From Budorcas taxicolor (Eukaryota; Chordata; Mammalia; Artiodactyla; Bovidae): a stretch of 64,000 nt of DNA. The stretch covers positions 2,728,001 to 2,792,000 of the forward strand of contig NW_026291481.1 in NCBI RefSeq assembly GCF_023091745.1, written 5' to 3'. This document shows, piece after piece, positions 21,523 through 35,100 of the stretch (the first letter of the stretch is position 1; every line of letters begins with the position of its first letter). The translations under genes were made by a program, and so were the position numbers. The notes beneath the pieces are model-generated. The model searched no databases, was not told where the DNA came from, and worked only from the letters and a program-made list of their open reading frames with translations.

Positions 21523-23970
21523 GTGAAGGACCCTTTCGAAGTTCCAGAGGGGAGGTGTGATCAGCCTCGAGACGCCTCAGCGGAAATGGGCCTCATCTCG
21601 CCTGGAGGGGAGAACCTCCTGGATTTTCTCGAGTTGCGGCTGGTCTTCTCGACTTACGACGGGGACCTCAGGGACCCGCTCTGTTGGCCTCAGGAAAGGC
21701 TAGTCCCCATGCGAGTTGCTAGGGGACCTCTCGGGATTCCTCTGCCGTCCATGCCGGGGCCTCAGTCCTTGTGTGGAGTCGGGGCCGGAACCTGAGGATT
21801 CCTCTCCAGTGTTGCCATGGATCTTGGGGTGCTTCTGAGTCTCCCCAGGGGAGTCAGGCCTCGTCTCGAGTGGGGGCATGCACGTGCGCTTTCCTCCCGA
21901 GCTGCAGCAGTAGTGTCACGCTTCCTGTCACGTGGATCAAGGGATCTGTGGCTTTCCCTCGAGGCTGTCCCTCGAGGCTTTCCCACGAGGCTTTCCCACA
22001 GGGCTGTGCCACGTGCCACCTTGGTGTGAGTCGATCCTCGGCGTGAAAGACGAGCCGGTGAAGGGAAAAGAGGTTCCTCTGGAATGGACTGAGACGTCTG
22101 GGGGACTCTTGGAATGGTGGCACGACCCTGGAGTTCCTCTCGCCGTTCCTGTTGAGAGGGCCTCCTCTTGAGATGCGACGGGAACGCCGGGAACTCTTTC
22201 CCGACGAAGCAGGGAAAGGATCCCTCATCTCGAGCTACGAGGCGGAAACGGGGCTCCTCTGGATGTGGGCGGGACCCTCGTGATTCCTCTCGAGTGGAGA
22301 CGGGTATGTCGGGGAACTTCTAGATTTGCACCAAGGGTGTGAAGGACCCTTTCGAAGTTCCAGAGGGGAGGTGTGATCAGCCTCGAGACGCCTCAGCGGA
22401 AATGGGCCTCATCTCGCCTGGAGGGGAGAACCTCCTGGATTTTCTCGAGTTGCGGCTGGTCTTCTCGACTTACGACGGGGACCTCAGGGACCCGCTCTGG
22501 TGGCCTCAGGAAAGGCCAGTCCCCATGCGAGTTGCTAGGGGACCTCTCGGGATTCCTCTGCCGTCCATGCCGGGGCCTCAGTCCTTGTGTGGAGTCGGGG
22601 CCGGAACCTGAGGATTCCTCTCCAGTGTTGCCATGGATTTTGGGGTGCTCCTGAGTCTCCCCAGGGGAGTCAGGCCTCGTCTCGAGTGGGGGCATGCACG
22701 TGCGCTTTCCTCCCGAGCTGCAGCAGTAGTGTCACGCTTCCTGTCACGTGGATCAAGGGATCTGTGGCTTTCCCTTGAGGCTGTCCCTCGAGGCTTTCCC
22801 ACGAGGCTTTCCCACAGGGCTGTGCCACGTGCCACCTTGGTGTGAGTCGATCCTCGGCGTGAAAGACGAGCCGGTGAAGGGAAAAGAGGTTCCTCTGGAA
22901 TGGACTGAGACATCTGGGGGACTCTTGGAATGGTGGCACGACCCTGGAGTTCCTCTCGCCGTTCCTGTTGAGAGGGCCTCCTCTTGAGATGCGACGGGAA
23001 CGCCGGGAACTCTTTCCCGACGAAGCAGGGAAAGGATCCCTCATCTCGAGCTACGAGGCGGAAACGGGGCTCCTCTGGATGTGGGCGGGACCCTCGTGAT
23101 TCCTCTCGAGTGGAGACGGGTATGTCGGGGAACTTCTAGATTTGCACCAAGGGTGTGAAGGACCCTTTCGAAGTTCCAGAGGGGAGGTGTGATCAGCCTC
23201 GAGACGCCTCAGCGGAAATGGGCCTCATCTCGCCTGGAGGGGAGAACCTCCTGGATTTTCTCGAGTTGCGGCTGGTCTTCTCGACTTACGACGGGGACCT
23301 CAGGGACCCGCTCTGGTGGCCTCAGGAAAGGCCAGTCCCCATGCGAGTTGCTAGGGGACCTCTCGGGATTCCTCTGCCGTCCATGCCGGGGCCTCAGTCC
23401 TTGTGTGGAGTCGGGGCCGGAACCTGAGGATTCCTCTCCAGTGTTGCCATGGATCTTGGGGTGCTTCTGAGTCTCCCCAGGGGAGTCAGGCCTCGTCTCG
23501 AGTGGGGGCATGCACGTGCGCTTTCCTCCCGAGCTGCAGCAGTAGTGTCACGCTTCCTGTCACGTGGATCAAGGGATCTGTGGCTTTCCCTCGAGGCTGT
23601 CCCTCGAGGCTTTCCCACGAGGCTTTCCCACAGGGCTGTGCCACGTGCCACCTTGGTGTGAGTCGATCCTCGGCGTGAAAGACGAGCCGGTGAAGGGAAA
23701 AGAGGTTCCTCTGGAATGGACTGAGACATCTGGGGGACTCTTGGAATGGTGGCACGACCCTGGAGTTCCTCTCGCCGTTCCTGTTGAGAGGGCCTCCTCT
23801 TGAGATGCGACGGGAACGCCGGGAACTCTTTCCCGACGAAGCAGGGAAAGGATCCCTCATCTCGAGCTACGAGGCGGAAACGGGGCTCCTCTGGATGTGG
23901 GCGGGACCCTCGTGATTCCTCTCGAGTGGAGACGGGTATGTCGGGGAACTTCTAGATTTGCACCAAGGGT
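21523..23970 (+). repeat. Satellite monomers 27-29 in F/S alternation
   Basis: Monomer 27 repeats the monomer-24 form with private AAGGCTAGTCC (near 21,696) and GAGACGTCTGG (near 22,091). Monomer 28 is dominant S-type except for TCCCTTGAGG (22,776). Monomer 29 is F-type. Confidence 0.92.
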
Positions 23971-26418
23971 GTGAAGGACCCTTTCGAAGTTCCAGAGGGG
24001 AGGTGTGATCAGCCTCGAGACGCCTCAGCGGAAATGGGCCTCATCTCGCCTGGAGGGGAGAACCTCCTGGATTTTCTCGAGTTGCGGCTGGTCTTCTCGA
24101 CTTACGACGGGGACCTCAGGGACCCGCTCTGGTGGCCTCAGGAAAGGCCAGTCCCCATGCGAGTTGCTAGGGGACCTCTCGGGATTCCTCTGCCGTCCAT
24201 GCCGGGGCCTCAGTCCTTGTGTGGAGTCGGGGCCGGAACCTGAGGATTCCTCTCCAGTGTTGCCATGGATTTTGGGGTGCTCCTGAGTCTCCCCAGGGGA
24301 GTCAGGCCTCGTCTCGAGTGGGGGCATGCACGTGCGCTTTCCTCCCGAGCTGCAGCAGTAGTGTCACGCTTCCTGTCACGTGGATCAAGGGATCTGTGGC
24401 TTTCCCTCGAGGCTGTCCCTCGAGGCTTTCCCACGAGGCTTTCCCACAGGGCTGTGCCACGTGCCACCTTGGTGTGAGTCGATCCTCGGCGTGAAAGACG
24501 AGCCGGTGAAGGGAAAAGAGGTTCCTCTGGAATGGACTGAGACATCTGGTGGACTCTTGGAATGGTGGCACGACCCTGGAGTTCCTCTCGCCGTTCCTGT
24601 TGAGAGGGCCTCCTCTTGAGATGCGACGGGAACGCCGGGAACTCTTTCCCGACGAAGCAGGGAAAGGATCCCTCATCTCGAGCTACGAGGCGGAAACGGG
24701 GCTCCTCTGGATGTGGGCGGGACCCTCGTGATTCCTCTCGAGTGGAGACGGGTATGTCGGGGAACTTCTAGATTTGCACCAAGGGTGTGAAGGACCCTTT
24801 CGAAGTTCCAGAGGGGAGGTGTGATCAGCCTCGAGACGCCTCAGCGGAAATGGGCCTCATCTCGCCTGGAGGGGAGAACCTCCTGGATTTTCTCGAGTTG
24901 CGGCTGGTCTTCTCGACTTACGACGGGGACCTCAGGGACCCGCTCTGTTGGCCTCAGGAAAGGCCAGTCCCCATGCGAGTTGCTAGGGGACCTCTCGGGA
25001 TTCCTCTGCCGTCCATGCCGGGGCCTCAGTCCTTGTGTGGAGTCGGGGCCGGAACCTGAGGATTCCTCTCCAGTGTTGCCATGGATCTTGGGGTGCTTCT
25101 GAGTCTCCCCAGGGGAGTCAGGCCTCGTCTCGAGTGGGGGCATGCACGTGCGCTTTCCTCCCGAGCTGCAGCAGTAGTGTCACGCTTCCTGTCACGTGGA
25201 TCAAGGGATCTGTGGCTTTCCCTCGAGGCTGTCCCTCGAGGCTTTCCCACGAGGCTTTCCCACAGGGCTGTGCCACGTGCCACCTTGGTGTGAGTCGATC
25301 CTCGGCGTGAAAGACGAGCCGGTGAAGGGAAAAGAGGTTCCTCTGGAATGGACTGAGACATCTGGGGGACTCTTGGAATGGTGGCACGACCCTGGAGTTC
25401 CTCTCGCCGTTCCTGTTGAGAGGGCCTCCTCTTGAGATGCGACGGGAACGCCGGGAACTCTTTCCCGACGAAGCAGGGAAAGGATCCCTCATCTCGAGCT
25501 ACGAGGCGGAAACGGGGCTCCTCTGGATGTGGGCGGGACCCTCGTGATTCCTCTCGAGTGGAGACGGGTATGTCGGGGAACTTCTAGATTTGCACCAAGG
25601 GTGTGAAGGACCCTTTCGAAGTTCCAGAGGGGAGGTGTGATCAGCCTCGAGACGCCTCAGCGGAAATGGGCCTCATCTCGCCTGGAGGGGAGAACCTCCT
25701 GGATTTTCTCGAGTTGCGGCTGGTCTTCTCGACTTACGACGGGGACCTCAGGGACCCGCTCTGGTGGCCTCAGGAAAGGCCAGTCCCCATGCGAGTTGCT
25801 AGGGGACCTCTCGGGATTCCTCTGCCGTCCATGCCGGGGCCTCAGTCCTTGTGTGGAGTCGGGGCCGGAACCTGAGGATTCCTCTCCAGTGTTGCCATGG
25901 ATTTTGGGGTGCTCCTGAGTCTCCCCAGGGGAGTCAGGCCTCGTCTCGAGTGGGGGCATGCACGTGCGCTTTCCTCCCGAGCTGCAGCAGTAGTGTCACG
26001 CTTCCTGTCACGTGGATCAAGGGATCTGTGGCTTTCCCTCGAGGCTGTCCCTCGAGGCTTTCCCACGAGGCTTTCCCACAGGGCTGTGCCACGTGCCACC
26101 TTGGTGTGAGTCGATCCTCGGCGTGAAAGACGAGCCGGTGAAGGGAAAAGAGGTTCCTCTGGAATGGACTGAGACATCTGGTGGACTCTTGGAATGGTGG
26201 CACGACCCTGGAGTTCCTCTCGCCGTTCCTGTTGAGAGGGCCTCCTCTTGAGATGCGACGGGAACGCCGGGAACTCTTTCCCGACGAAGCAGGGAAAGGA
26301 TCCCTCATCTCGAGCTACGAGGCGGAAACGGGGCTCCTCTGGATGTGGGCGGGACCCTCGTGATTCCTCTCGAGTGGAGACGGGTATGTCGGGGAACTTC
26401 TAGATTTGCACCAAGGGT
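23971..26418 (+). repeat. Satellite monomers 30-32 in F/S alternation
   Basis: Monomers 30 and 32 look identical, including CTGGTGGACTC (near 24,546 and 26,178), and flank F-type monomer 31 with CTCTGTTGGCC (near 24,944). The 1,632-bp spacing of identical copies is evidence of a dimer unit. Confidence 0.92.
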
Positions 26419-28050
26419 GTGAAGGACCCTTTCGAAGTTCCAGAGGGGAGGTGTGATCAGCCTCGAGACGCCTCAGCGGAAATGGGCCTCATCTCGCCTG
26501 GAGGGGAGAACCTCCTGGATTTTCTCGAGTTGCGGCTGGTCTTCTCGACTTACGACGGGGACCTCAGGGACCCGCTCTGGTGGCCTCAGGAAAGGCCAGT
26601 CCCCATGCGAGTTGCTAGGGGACCTCTCGGGATTCCTCTGCCGTCCATGCCGGGGCCTCAGTCCTTGTGTGGAGTCGGGGCCGGAACCTGAGGATTCCTC
26701 TCCAGTGTTACCATGGATTTTGGGGTGCTCCTGAGTCTCCCCAGGGGAGTCAGGCCTCGTCTCGAGTGGGGGCATGCACGTGCGCTTTCCTCCCGAGCTG
26801 CAGCAGTAGTGTCACGCTTCCTGTCACGTGGATCAAGGGATCTGTGGCTTTCCCTCGAGGCTGTCCCTCGAGGCTTTCCCACGAGGCTTTCCCACAGGGC
26901 TGTGCCACGTGCCACCTTGGTGTGAGTCGATCCTTGGCGTGAAAGACGAGCCGGTGAAGGGAAAAGTGGTTCCTCTGGAATGGACTGAGACATCTGGGGG
27001 ACTCTTGGAATGGTGGCACGACCCTGGAGTTCCTCTCGCCGTTCCTGTTGAGAGGGCCTCCTCTTGAGATGCGACGGGAACGCCGGAAACTCTTTCCCGA
27101 CGAAGCAGGGAAAGGATCCCTCATCTCGAGCTACGAGGCGGAAACGGGGCTCCTCTGGATGTGGGCGGGACCCTCGTGATTCCTCTCGAGTGGAGACGGG
27201 TATGTCGGGGAACTTCTAGATTTGCACCAAGGGTGTGAAGGACCCTTTTGAAGTTCCAGAGGGGAGGTGTGATCATCCTCGAGACGCCTCAGCGGAAATG
27301 GGCCTCATCTCGCCTGGAGGGGAGAACCTCCTGGATTTTCTCGAGTTGCGGCTGGTCTTCTCGACTTACGACGGGGACCTCAGGGACCCGCTCTGGTGGC
27401 CTCAGGAAAGGCCAGTCCCCATGCGAGTTGCTAGGGGACCTCTCGGGATTCCTCTCCCATCCATGCCGGGGCCTCAGTCCTTGTGTGGAGTCGGGGCCGG
27501 AACCTGAGGATTCCTCTCCAGTGTTGCCATGGATCTTGGGGTGCTTCTGAGTCTCCCCAGGGGAGTCAGGCCTCGTCTCGAGTGGGGGCATGCACGTGCG
27601 CTTTCCTCCCGAGCTGCAGCAGTAGTGTCACGCTTCCTGTCACGTGGATCAAGGGATCTGTGGCTTTCCCTCGAGGCTGTCCCTCGAGGCTTTCCCACGA
27701 GGCTTTCCCACAGGGCTGTGCCACGTGCCACCTTGGTGTGAGTCGATCCTCGGCGTGAAAGACGAGCCGGTGAAGGGAAAAGAGGTTCCTCTGGAATGGA
27801 CTGAGACATCTGGGGGACTCTTGGAATGGTGGCACGACCCTGGAGTTCCTCTCGCCGTTCCTGTTGAGAGGGCCTCCTCTTGAGATGCGACGGGAACGCC
27901 GGGAACTCTTTCCCGACGAAGCAGGGAAAGGATCCCTCATCTCGAGCTACGAGGCGGAAACGGGGCTCCTCTGGATGTGGGCGGGACCCTCGTGATTCCT
28001 CTCGAGTGGAGACGGGTATGTCGGGGAACTTCTAGATTTGCACCAAGGGT
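26419..28050 (+). repeat. Satellite monomers 33-34, end of left domain
   Basis: Monomer 33 has GTGTTACC (near 26,706), TCCTTGGCG (26,935), AAAAGTGGTTCC (near 26,962) and GCCGGAAACTC (near 27,083). Monomer 34 has CCCTTTTGAAG, GATCATCC and CTCCCATCC. The AAAAGTGG, CCGGAAAC and GATCATCC marks recur in the same order at monomers 49-50, offset 13,037 bp. Confidence 0.92.
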
Positions 28051-31000
28051 GTGAAGGACCCTTTCGAAGTTCCAGAGGTGAGGTGTGATCAGCCTCGAGA
28101 CGCCTCAGCGGAAATGGGCCTCATCTCGCCTGGAGGGGAGAACCTCCTGGATTTTCTCGAGTTGCGGCTGGTCTTCTCGACTTACGACGGGGACCTCAGG
28201 GACCCGCTCTGGTGGCCTCAGGAAAGGCCAGTCCCCATGCGAGTTGCTAGGGGACCTCTCGGGATTCCTCTGCCGTCCATGCCGGGGCCTCAGTCCTTGT
28301 GTGGAGTCGGGGCCGGAACCTGAGGATTCCTCTCCAGTGTTGCCATGGATCTTGGGGTGCTCCTGAGTCTCCCCAGGGGAGTCAGGCCTCGTCTCGAGTG
28401 GGGGCATGCACGTGCGCTTTCCTCCCGAGCTGCAGCAGTAGTGTCACGCTTCCTGTCACGTGGATCAAGGGATCTGTGGCTTTCCCTCGAGGCTGTCCCT
28501 CGAGGCTTTCCCACGAGGCTTTCCCACAGGGCTGTGCCACGTGCCACCTTGGTGTGAGTCGATCCTCGGCGTGAAAGACGAGCCGGTGAAGGGAAAAGAG
28601 GTTCCTCTGGAATGGACTGAGACATCTGGTGGACTCTTGGAATGGTGGCACGACCCTGGAGTTCCTCTCGCCGTTCCTGTTGAGAGGGCCTCCTCTTGAG
28701 ATGCGACGGGAACGCCGGGAACTCTTTCCCGACGAAGCAGGGAAAGGATCCCTCATCTCGAGCTACGAGGCGGAAACGGGGCTCCTCTGGATGTGGGCGG
28801 GACCCTCGTGATTCCTCTCGAGTGGAGATGGGTATGTCGGGGAACTTCTTGATTTGCACCAAGGGTGTGAAGGACCCTTTCGAAGTTCCAGAGGTGAGGT
28901 GTGATCAGCCTCGAGACGCCTCAGCGGAAATGGGCCTCATCTCGCCTGGAGGGGAGAACCTCCTGGATTTTCTCGAGTTGCGGCAGGTCTTCTCGAGTTA
29001 CGACGGTGACCTCAGGGACCCGCTCTGGTGGCCTCAGGAAAGGCCAGTCCCCATGCGATTTGCTAGGGGACCTCTCGGGATTCCTCTCCCGTCCATGCCG
29101 GGGCCTCAGTCCTTGTGTGGAGTCGGGGCCGGAACCTGAGGATTCCTCTCCAGTGTTGCCATGGATCTTGGGGTGCTTCTGAGTCTCCCCAGGGGAGTCA
29201 GGCCTCGTCTTGAGTGGGGGCATGCACGTGCGCTTTTCTCCCGAGCTGCAGCAGTAGTGTCACGCTTCCTGTCACGTGGATCAAGGGATCTGTGGCTTTC
29301 CCTCGAGGCTGTCCCTCGAGGCTTTCCCACGAGGCTTTCCCACAGGGCTGTGCCACGTGCCACCTTGGTGTGAGTCGATCCTCGGCGTGAAAGACGAGCC
29401 GGTGAAGGGAAAAGAGGTTCCTCTGGAATGGACTGAGACATCTGGGGGACTCTTGGAATGGTGGCACGACCCTGGAGTTCCTCTCGCCGTTCCTGTTGAG
29501 AGGGCCTCCTCTTGAGATGCGACGGGAACGCCGGGAACTCTTTCCGACGAAGCAGGGAAAGGATCCCTCATCTCGAGCTACGAGGCAGAAACGGGGCTCC
29601 TCTGGATGTGGGCGGGACCCTCGTGATTCCTCTCGAGTGGAGACGGGTATGTCGGGGAACTTCTAGATTTGCACCAAGGGTGTGAAGGACCCTTTCGAAG
29701 TTCCAGAGGTGAGGTGTGATCAGCCTCGAGACGCCTCAGCGGAAATGGGCCTCATCTCGCCTGGAGGGGAGAACCTCCTGGATTCTCTCGAGTTGCGGCT
29801 GGTCTTCTCGACTTACGACGGGGACCTCAGGGACCCGCTCTGGTGGCCTCAGGAAAGGCCAGTCCCCATGCGAGTTGCTAGGGGACCTCTCGGGATTCCT
29901 CTGCCGTCCATGCCGGGGCCTCAGTCCTTGTGTGGAGTCGGGGCCGGAACCTGAGGATTCCTCTCCAGTGTTGCCATGGATCTTGGGGTGCTCCTGAGTC
30001 TCCCCAGGGGAGTCAGGCCTCGTCTCGAGTGGGGGCATGCACGTGCGCTTTCCTCCCGAGCTGCAGCCGTAGTGTCACGCTTCCTGTCACGTGGATCAAG
30101 GGATCTGTGGCTTTCCCTCGAGGCTGTCCTTCGAGGCTTTCCCACGAGGCTTTCCCACAGGGCTGTGCCACGTGCCACCTTGGTGTGAGTCTATCCTCGG
30201 CGTGAAAGACGAGCCGGTGAAGGGAAAAGAGGTTCCTCTGGAATGGACTGAGACATCTGGGGGACTCTTGGAATGGTGGCACGACCCTGGAGTTCCTCTC
30301 GCTGTTCCTGTTGAGAGGGCCTCCTCTTGAGATGCGACGGGAACGCCGGGAACTCTTTCCCGACGAAGCAGGGAAAGGATCCCTCATCTCGAGCTACGAG
30401 GCGGAAACGGGGCTCCTCTGGATGTGGGCGGGACCCTCGTGATTCTTCTCGAGTGGAGATGGCTATGTCGGGGAACTTCTTGATTTGCACCAAGGGTGTG
30501 AAGGACCCTTTCGAAGTTCCAGAGGTGAGGTGTGATCAGCCTCGAGACGCCTCAGCGGAAATGGGCCTCATCTCGCCTGGAGGGGAGAACCTCCTGGATT
30601 TTCTCGAGTTGCGGCAGGTCTTCTCGAGTTACGACGGTGACCTCAGGGACCCGCTCTGGTGGCCTCAGGAAAGGCCAGTCCCCATGCGATTTGCTAGGGG
30701 ACCTCTCGGGATTCCTCTCCCGTCCATGCCGGGGCCTCAGTCCTTGTGTGGAGTCGGGGCCGGAACCTGAGGATTCCTCTCCAGTGTTGCCATGGATCTT
30801 GGGGTGCTTCTGAGTCTCCCCAGGGGAGTCAGGCCTCGTCTCGAGTGGGGGCATGCACGTGCGCTATCCTCCCGAGCTGCAGCAGTAGTGTCACGCTTCC
30901 TGTCACGTGGATCAAGGGATCTATGGCTTTCCCTCGAGGCTGTCCCTCGAGGCTTTCCCACGAGGCTTTCCCACAGGGCTGTGCCACGTGCCACCTTGGT

Positions 31001-31313
31001 GTGAGTCGATCCTCGGCGTGAAAGACGAGCCGGTGAAGGGAAAAGAGGTTCCTCTGGAATGGACTGAGACATCTGGGGGACTCTTGGAATGGTGGCACGA
31101 CCCTGGAGTTCCTCTCGCCGTTCCTGTTGAGAGGGCCTCCTCTTGAGATGCGACGGGAACGCCGGGAACTCTTTCCCGACGAAGCAGGGAAAGGATCCCA
31201 CATCTCGATCTACGAGGCGGAAACGGGGCTCCTCTGGATGTGGGCGGGACCCTCGTGATTCCTCTCGAGTGGAGACGGGTATGTCGGGGAACTTCTAGAT
31301 TTGCACCAAGGGT
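28051..31313 (+). repeat. Satellite monomers 35-38, first copy of a duplicated tetramer
   Basis: The order is an S-type copy with CTGGTGGACTC (35); a B copy with GACGGTGACC, GCGATTTGC, CGTCTTGAGTGG and TTTCCGACG (36); a C copy with GGATTCTCTCG, GCAGCCGTAG and GTCCTTCGAGG (37); and a D copy with GCGCTATCC, ATCTATGGC and GGATCCCACATC (38). The right-domain junction CTTCTTGATTT first appears at about 28,846. The whole block recurs at 32,130. Confidence 0.93.
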
Positions 31314-32129
31314 GTGAAGGACCCTTTCGAAGTTCCAGAGGTGAGGTGTGATCAGCCTCGAGACGCCTCAGCGGAAATGGGCCTCATCTCACCTGGAGGG
31401 GAGAACCTCCTGGATTTTCTCGAGTTGCGGCAGGTCTTCTCGAGTTACGACGGGGACCTCAGGGACCCGCTCTGGTGGCCTCAGGAAAGGCCAGTCCCCA
31501 TGCGAGTTGCTAGGGGACCTCTCGGGATTCCTCTGCCGTCCATGCCGGGGCCTCAGTCCTTGTGTGGAGTCGGGGCCGGAACCTGAGGATTCCTCTCCAG
31601 TGTTGCCATGGATCTTGGGGTGCTCCTGAGTCTCCCCAGGGGAGTCAGGCCTCGTCTCGAGTGGGGGCATGCACGTGCGCTTTCCTCCCGAGCTGCAGCA
31701 GTAGTGTCACGCTTCCTGTCACGTGGATCAAGGGATCTGTGGCTTTCCCTCGAGGCTGTCCCTCGAGGCTTTCCCACGAGGCTTTCCCACAGGGCTGTGC
31801 CACGTGCCACCTTGGTGTGAGTCGATCCTCGGCGTGAAAGACGAGCCGGTGAAGGGAAAAGAGGTTCCTCTGGAATGGACTGAGACATCTGGGGGACTCT
31901 TGGAATGGTGGCACGACCCTGGAGTTCCTCTCGCCGTTCCTGTTGAGAGGGCCTCCTCTTGAGATGCGACGGGAACGCCGGGAACTCTTTCCCGACGAAG
32001 CAGGGAAAGGATCCCTCATCTCGAGCTACGAGGCGGAAACGGGGCTCCTCTGGATGTGGGCGGGACCCTCGTGATTCCTCTCGAGTGGAGACGGGTATGT
32101 CGGGGAACTTCTAGATTTGCACCAAGGGT
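31314..32129 (+). repeat. Satellite monomer 39 (type A)
   Basis: CGGCAGGTC / GAGTTACG with GTGCTCCTGAG, and private CATCTCACCTGG (near 31,388). It is the spacer between the two copies of the 35-38 block. Confidence 0.92.
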
Positions 32130-35100
32130 GTGAAGGACCCTTTCGAAGTTCCAGAGGTGAGGTGTGATCAGCCTCGAGACGCCTCAGCGGAAATGGGCCT
32201 CATCTCGCCTGGAGGGGAGAACCTCCTGGATTTTCTCGAGTTGCGGCTGGTCTTCTCGACTTACGACGGGGACCTCAGGGACCCGCTCTGGTGGCCTCAG
32301 GAAAGGCCAGTCCCCATGCGAGTTGCTAGGGGACCTCTCGGGATTCCTCTGCCGTCCATGCCGGGGCCTCAGTCCTTGTGTGGAGTCGGGGCCGGAACCT
32401 GAGGATTCCTCTCCAGTGTTGCCATGGATCTTGGGGTGCTCCTGAGTCTCCCCAGGGGAGTCAGGCCTCGTCTCGAGTGGGGGCATGCACGTGCGCTTTC
32501 CTCCCGAGCTGCAGCAGTAGTGTCACGCTTCCTGTCACGTGGATCAAGGGATCTGTGGCTTTCCCTCGAGGCTGTCCCTCGAGGCTTTCCCACGAGGCTT
32601 TCCCACAGGGCTGTGCCACGTGCCACCTTGGTGTGAGTCGATCCTCGGCGTGAAAGACGAGCCGGTGAAGGGAAAAGAGGTTCCTCTGGAATGGACTGAG
32701 ACATCTGGTGGACTCTTGGAATGGTGGCACGACCCTGGAGTTCCTCTCGCCGTTCCTGTTGAGAGGGCCTCCTCTTGAGATGCGACGGGAACGCCGGGAA
32801 CTCTTTCCCGACGAAGCAGGGAAAGGATCCCTCATCTCGAGCTACGAGGCGGAAACGGGGCTCCTCTGGATGTGGGCGGGACCCTCGTGATTCCTCTCGA
32901 GTGGAGATGGGTATGTCGGGGAACTTCTTGATTTGCACCAAGGGTGTGAAGGACCCTTTCGAAGTTCCAGAGGTGAGGTGTGATCAGCCTCGAGACGCCT
33001 CAGCGGAAATGGGCCTCATCTCGCCTGGAGGGGAGAACCTCCTGGATTTTCTCGAGTTGCGGCAGGTCTTCTCGAGTTACGACGGTGACCTCAGGGACCC
33101 GCTCTGGTGGCCTCAGGAAAGGCCAGTCCCCATGCGATTTGCTAGGGGACCTCTCGGGATTCCTCTCCCGTCCATGCCGGGGCCTCAGTCCTTGTGTGGA
33201 GTCGGGGCCGGAACCTGAGGATTCCTCTCCAGTGTTGCCATGGATCTTGGGGTGCTTCTGAGTCTCCCCAGGGGAGTCAGGCCTCGTCTTGAGTGGGGGC
33301 ATGCACGTGCGCTTTTCTCCCGAGCTGCAGCAGTAGTGTCACGCTTCCTGTCACGTGGATCAAGGGATCTGTGGCTTTCCCTCGAGGCTGTCCCTCGAGG
33401 CTTTCCCACGAGGCTTTCCCACAGGGCTGTGCCACGTGCCACCTTGGTGTGAGTCGATCCTCGGCGTGAAAGACGAGCCGGTGAAGGGAAAAGAGGTTCC
33501 TCTGGAATGGACTGAGACATCTGGGGGACTCTTGGAATGGTGGCACGACCCTGGAGTTCCTCTCGCCGTTCCTGTTGAGAGGGCCTCCTCTTGAGATGCG
33601 ACGGGAACGCCGGGAACTCTTTCCGACGAAGCAGGGAAAGGATCCCTCATCTCGAGCTACGAGGCAGAAACGGGGCTCCTCTGGATGTGGGCGGGACCCT
33701 CGTGATTCCTCTCGAGTGGAGACGGGTATGTCGGGGAACTTCTAGATTTGCACCAAGGGTGTGAAGGGCCCTTTCGAAGTTCCAGAGGTGAGGTGTGATC
33801 AGCCTCGAGACGCCTCAGCGGAAATGGGCCTCATCTCGCCTGGAGGGGAGAACCTCCTGGATTCTCTCGAGTTGCGGCTGGTCTTCTCGACTTACGACGG
33901 GGACCTCAGGGACCCGCTCTGGTGGCCTCAGGAAAGGCCAGTCCCCATGCGAGTTGCTAGGGGACCTCTCGGGATTCCTCTGCCGTCCATGCCGGGGCCT
34001 CAGTCCTTGTGTGGAGTCGGGGCCGGAACCTGAGGATTCCTCTCCAGTGTTGCCATGGATCTTGGGGTGCTCCTGAGTCTCCCCAGGGGAGTCAGGCCTC
34101 GTCTCGAGTGGGGGCATGCACGTGCGCTTTCCTCCCGAGCTGCAGCCGTAGTGTCACGCTTCCTGTCACGTGGATCAAGGGATCTGTGGCTTTCCCTCGA
34201 GGCTGTCCTTCGAGGCTTTCCCACGAGGCTTTCCCACAGGGCTGTGCCACGTGCCACCTTGGTGTGAGTCTATCCTCGGCGTGAAAGACGAGCCGGTGAA
34301 GGGAAAAGAGGTTCCTCTGGAATGGACTGAGACATCTGGGGGACTCTTGGAATGGTGGCACGACCCTGGAGTTCCTCTCGCTGTTCCTGTTGAGAGGGCC
34401 TCCTCTTGAGATGCGACGGGAACGCCGGGAACTCTTTCCCGACGAAGCAGGGAAAGGATCCCTCATCTCGAGCTACGAGGCGGAAACGGGGCTCCTCTGG
34501 ATGTGGGCGGGACCCTCGTGATTCTTCTCGAGTGGAGATGGCTATGTCGGGGAACTTCTTGATTTGCACCAAGGGTGTGAAGGACCCTTTCGAAGTTCCA
34601 GAGGTGAGGTGTGATCAGCCTCGAGACGCCTCAGCGGAAATGGGCCTCATCTCGCCTGGAGGGGAGAACCTCCTGGATTTTCTCGAGTTGCGGCAGGTCT
34701 TCTCGAGTTACGACGGTGACCTCAGGGACCCGCTCTGGTGGCCTCAGGAAAGGCCAGTCCCCATGCGATTTGCTAGGGGACCTCTCGGGATTCCTCTCCC
34801 GTCCATGCCGGGGCCTCAGTCCTTGTGTGGAGTCGGGGCCGGAACCTGAGGATTCCTCTCCAGTGTTGCCATGGATCTTGGGGTGCTTCTGAGTCTCCCC
34901 AGGGGAGTCAGGCCTCGTCTCGAGTGGGGGCATGCACGTGCGCTATCCTCCCGAGCTGCAGCAGTAGTGTCACGCTTCCTGTCACGTGGATCAAGGGATC
35001 TATGGCTTTCCCTCGAGGCTGTCCCTCGAGGCTTTCCCACGAGGCTTTCCCACAGGGCTGTGCCACGTGCCACCTTGGTGTGAGTCGATCCTCGGCGTGA

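Noticed and set aside
28290..28862. 190-codon minus-strand open frame, repeated near 32,369, 34,816, 36,448, 42,959, 43,775, 47,039, 48,670, 50,289, 53,538 and 57,617
   Set aside because: It is open only where a few satellite variants remove stops, it overlaps other open frames on both strands, it has no recognisable domain, and it repeats with the satellite. It is a by-product of a GC-rich 816-bp (3 x 272) repeat.
28696..29139. 147-codon plus-strand open frame that joins two monomers
   Set aside because: It exists because CTTCTTGATTT replaces CTTCTAGATTT and removes a TAG at the junction. It starts at a non-ATG codon and shows no codon bias or domain.
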